Assembly: GCA_943326015.2 (NCBI GenBank)
Contig: CALPRQ020000004.1
Coordinates: 53,512-117,511 of the forward strand
Direction of reading: 5' to 3'
DNA from: Chitinophaga pinensis
GTDB lineage: Bacteria > Pseudomonadota > Gammaproteobacteria > Burkholderiales > Burkholderiaceae_C
Length of the DNA stretch: 64,000 nt
Position 1 is the stretch's first letter. Every line of letters begins with the position of its first letter. The translations under genes and the position numbers were made by a program. The notes below the pieces were generated by a model. The model was not told the DNA's origin. It saw only the letters and a program-made list of their open reading frames with translations, and made no database searches. Of this stretch, positions 62,998 to 64,000 are shown piece by piece.

Positions 62998-63230
62998 GCG
63001 GGTTCTCCTGGAAAGTCCGGTGGTTTTGATGTTTTCCAATTTAATGGCATCGAATTGGAAGAGGTACGAAGCAATCCGCATATCGATATTTGGTGCAATA
63101 TCTGAGAATCATGGAGGCTAATTCGATGAATGTCCGTGATTGCCGATATCCGGTTTCATTCCTTATCGCGTTGATTCGGTGCCGATACAGTGGATTCGGT
63201 CATCGATGAAAACCGATCAGGAGAATGGCA

Positions 63231-64000
63231 ATGAAAATCTGGAAACCCCTCTGGGCTGCGGCGCTGGCGCTGAGCCTGCTGCCTCCGGCTTCCGTGCAGG
63301 CGCAGCCCGCCGAGCCGCTCAAGCTGATACGCCTAGGCGTGGCGACCGGCGGCGTCGGCAGCAACCCGATCCGGTATGGCGGCAACACGACCGCGCTGGC
63401 CTACACCGACGGCGTGCTGGAAGAGGAGTTCAAGAAGGACGGCGTCAAGGTGGAGTGGGTGTTCTTCAAGGGCGCCGGTCCGGCCGTGAACGAGGCGCTG
63501 GTGAACAGGCAGCTCGATTTCGCCTGGCAGGGTGACCTGCCTTCGATCGTGCACCGCTCCAATGGCGTCAAGACCCGCATCATTCTGGGCAGCGGCGTGC
63601 GCACCGGCCTCTACCTGGGGGCGCAGCCCGATTCCGGCATTCAAGGCCTGGAGGACCTGAAAGGCAAGAAAGTCGGTCTGTTCAAGGGCACCAACCTGCA
63701 CCTGGCTGCGGTGCGCGCGCTGGCCGCGCATGGCATCAAGGAGCGTGACGTCAAGTTCGTCAACCTGGACCTGGCGGCAGGGCGAACCGCGCTCATCAAC
63801 AAGGACATCGATGCGCTGTTCGACTATGTGGGCCTGTTCGATCTGCGCGACAAGGGGCTGGCCAAGGTGGTCTGGTCGGTGGCGCAGGATTCCTACAAGT
63901 ACACACGCCAGACCGCGCTGCTGGTGACCGATGACTTTGCGCGCCAGTACCCGGCCGCGGTGCAGCGCGTCGTCACCGCGAGCGTCAAGATCGCGCACAA
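63231..64000 (+). CDS. Sulfonate-type ABC transporter substrate-binding protein (partial, runs off window)
   Basis: The ATG at 63231, eight bases after CAGGAG, opens a frame that continues to the window end without a stop (about 256 codons seen). A signal peptide is cut near VQA (residue 24). The mature part shows LGVATGGVGSNPIRYGG, FKGAGPAVNEALVNRQLDFAWQGDLPS and GLEDLKGKKVGLFKGTN, typical of the SsuA/TauA group. Divergent from the TauD/AtsK-like dioxygenase gene, so it probably delivers that enzyme's substrate. The end of the gene and any permease genes lie beyond the window. Confidence 0.88.
   Translation, partial: MKIWKPLWAAALALSLLPPASVQAQPAEPLKLIRLGVATGGVGSNPIRYGGNTTALAYTDGVLEEEFKKDGVKVEWVFFKGAGPAVNEALVNRQLDFAWQGDLPSIVHRSNGVKTRIILGSGVRTGLYLGAQPDSGIQGLEDLKGKKVGLFKGTNLHLAAVRALAAHGIKERDVKFVNLDLAAGRTALINKDIDALFDYVGLFDLRDKGLAKVVWSVAQDSYKYTRQTALLVTDDFARQYPAAVQRVVTASVKIAH

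Noticed and set aside
1..64000. CRISPR arrays, tRNA and rRNA genes
   Set aside because: No regularly spaced repeats, cloverleaf-like sequences or rRNA-like stretches were seen.

Overview
The window is GC-rich DNA of a Gram-negative betaproteobacterium. The general porin with an N-terminal SSVTLYGRVD strand, the Liv/Ssu-type transporters and the codon use suggest Burkholderiales, perhaps Alcaligenaceae; this placement is inference. Almost the whole window is a large accessory region for scavenging organic sulfur. It holds nine bacterial-luciferase-like (LLM) flavin monooxygenases, two FMN reductases, a dodecin, eleven ABC substrate-binding proteins, eight ABC ATPase domains, a sulfatase, a TauD/AtsK dioxygenase, a thiol dioxygenase, a four-domain rhodanese, an APS-reductase-like flavoprotein with its ferredoxin, and O-acetylhomoserine sulfhydrylase. 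No transcription factor, tRNA, rRNA or CRISPR array was recognised.

Layout. 1-1774: metN-metI methionine importer (metN may begin left of the window). 1780-9770: choline-sulfatase, a TauABC-type importer, an SMR exporter and a polar amino acid ABC importer. This block is bracketed by two about 96% identical 273-bp copies of the 3' end of metI, the mark of an insertion by recombination. 10358-12138: a two-gene type I CBASS anti-phage system (Cap15 effector and CD-NTase), followed by an IS5-family remnant (12177-12620). 12625-22808 (minus): msuE-sfnG, a Liv-type transporter, a DszC/SfnB-like acyl-CoA-dehydrogenase-fold monooxygenase, SsuD and a degenerate-site amidohydrolase, that is, sulfone/sulfonate desulfurization. 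23189-23593: dodecin and a small membrane protein. 23669-32681 (minus): an operon with the content of the Bacillus ytm/yxe S-alkylcysteine salvage loci (two LLM enzymes, twin cystine-type binding proteins, a fused permease-ATPase, a GNAT acetyltransferase, an M20 deacylase and a CmoJ/YxeK-like monooxygenase). 32974-34430: a DUF3088 protein and a porin.

34854-38161: ssuA-ssuC-ssuB-ssuE. 38219-38602: fossil of a flavoprotein. 38821-42383: a binding protein and two LLM monooxygenases, ended by an intrinsic terminator. 42461-50983: two divergent units. The leftward one encodes a thiol dioxygenase, tetra-rhodanese, APS-reductase-like flavoprotein and ferredoxin; the rightward one encodes an ABC importer and a membrane cytochrome c. 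This is the best candidate here for an undescribed sulfur-oxidation module. 51100-57417: class II aldolase, acyl-CoA dehydrogenase-like enzyme, 2-hydroxyacid dehydrogenase, SsuD and two orphan binding proteins. 57473-59401: metY and a nitroreductase. 59466-64000: MFS carrier, NtaA/DszA-like monooxygenase, TauD/AtsK-like dioxygenase and the start of another sulfonate-binding protein.

Working together, the genes would import sulfonates, sulfate esters, sulfones and S-substituted cysteines, cleave their C-S or S-O bonds with FMNH2- or 2-oxoglutarate-dependent oxygenases, and pass the released sulfite or sulfide to assimilation, with MetY closing the route to homocysteine. Recurrent CATATTC/GAATATG elements in front of several of these units suggest a shared regulator encoded elsewhere.
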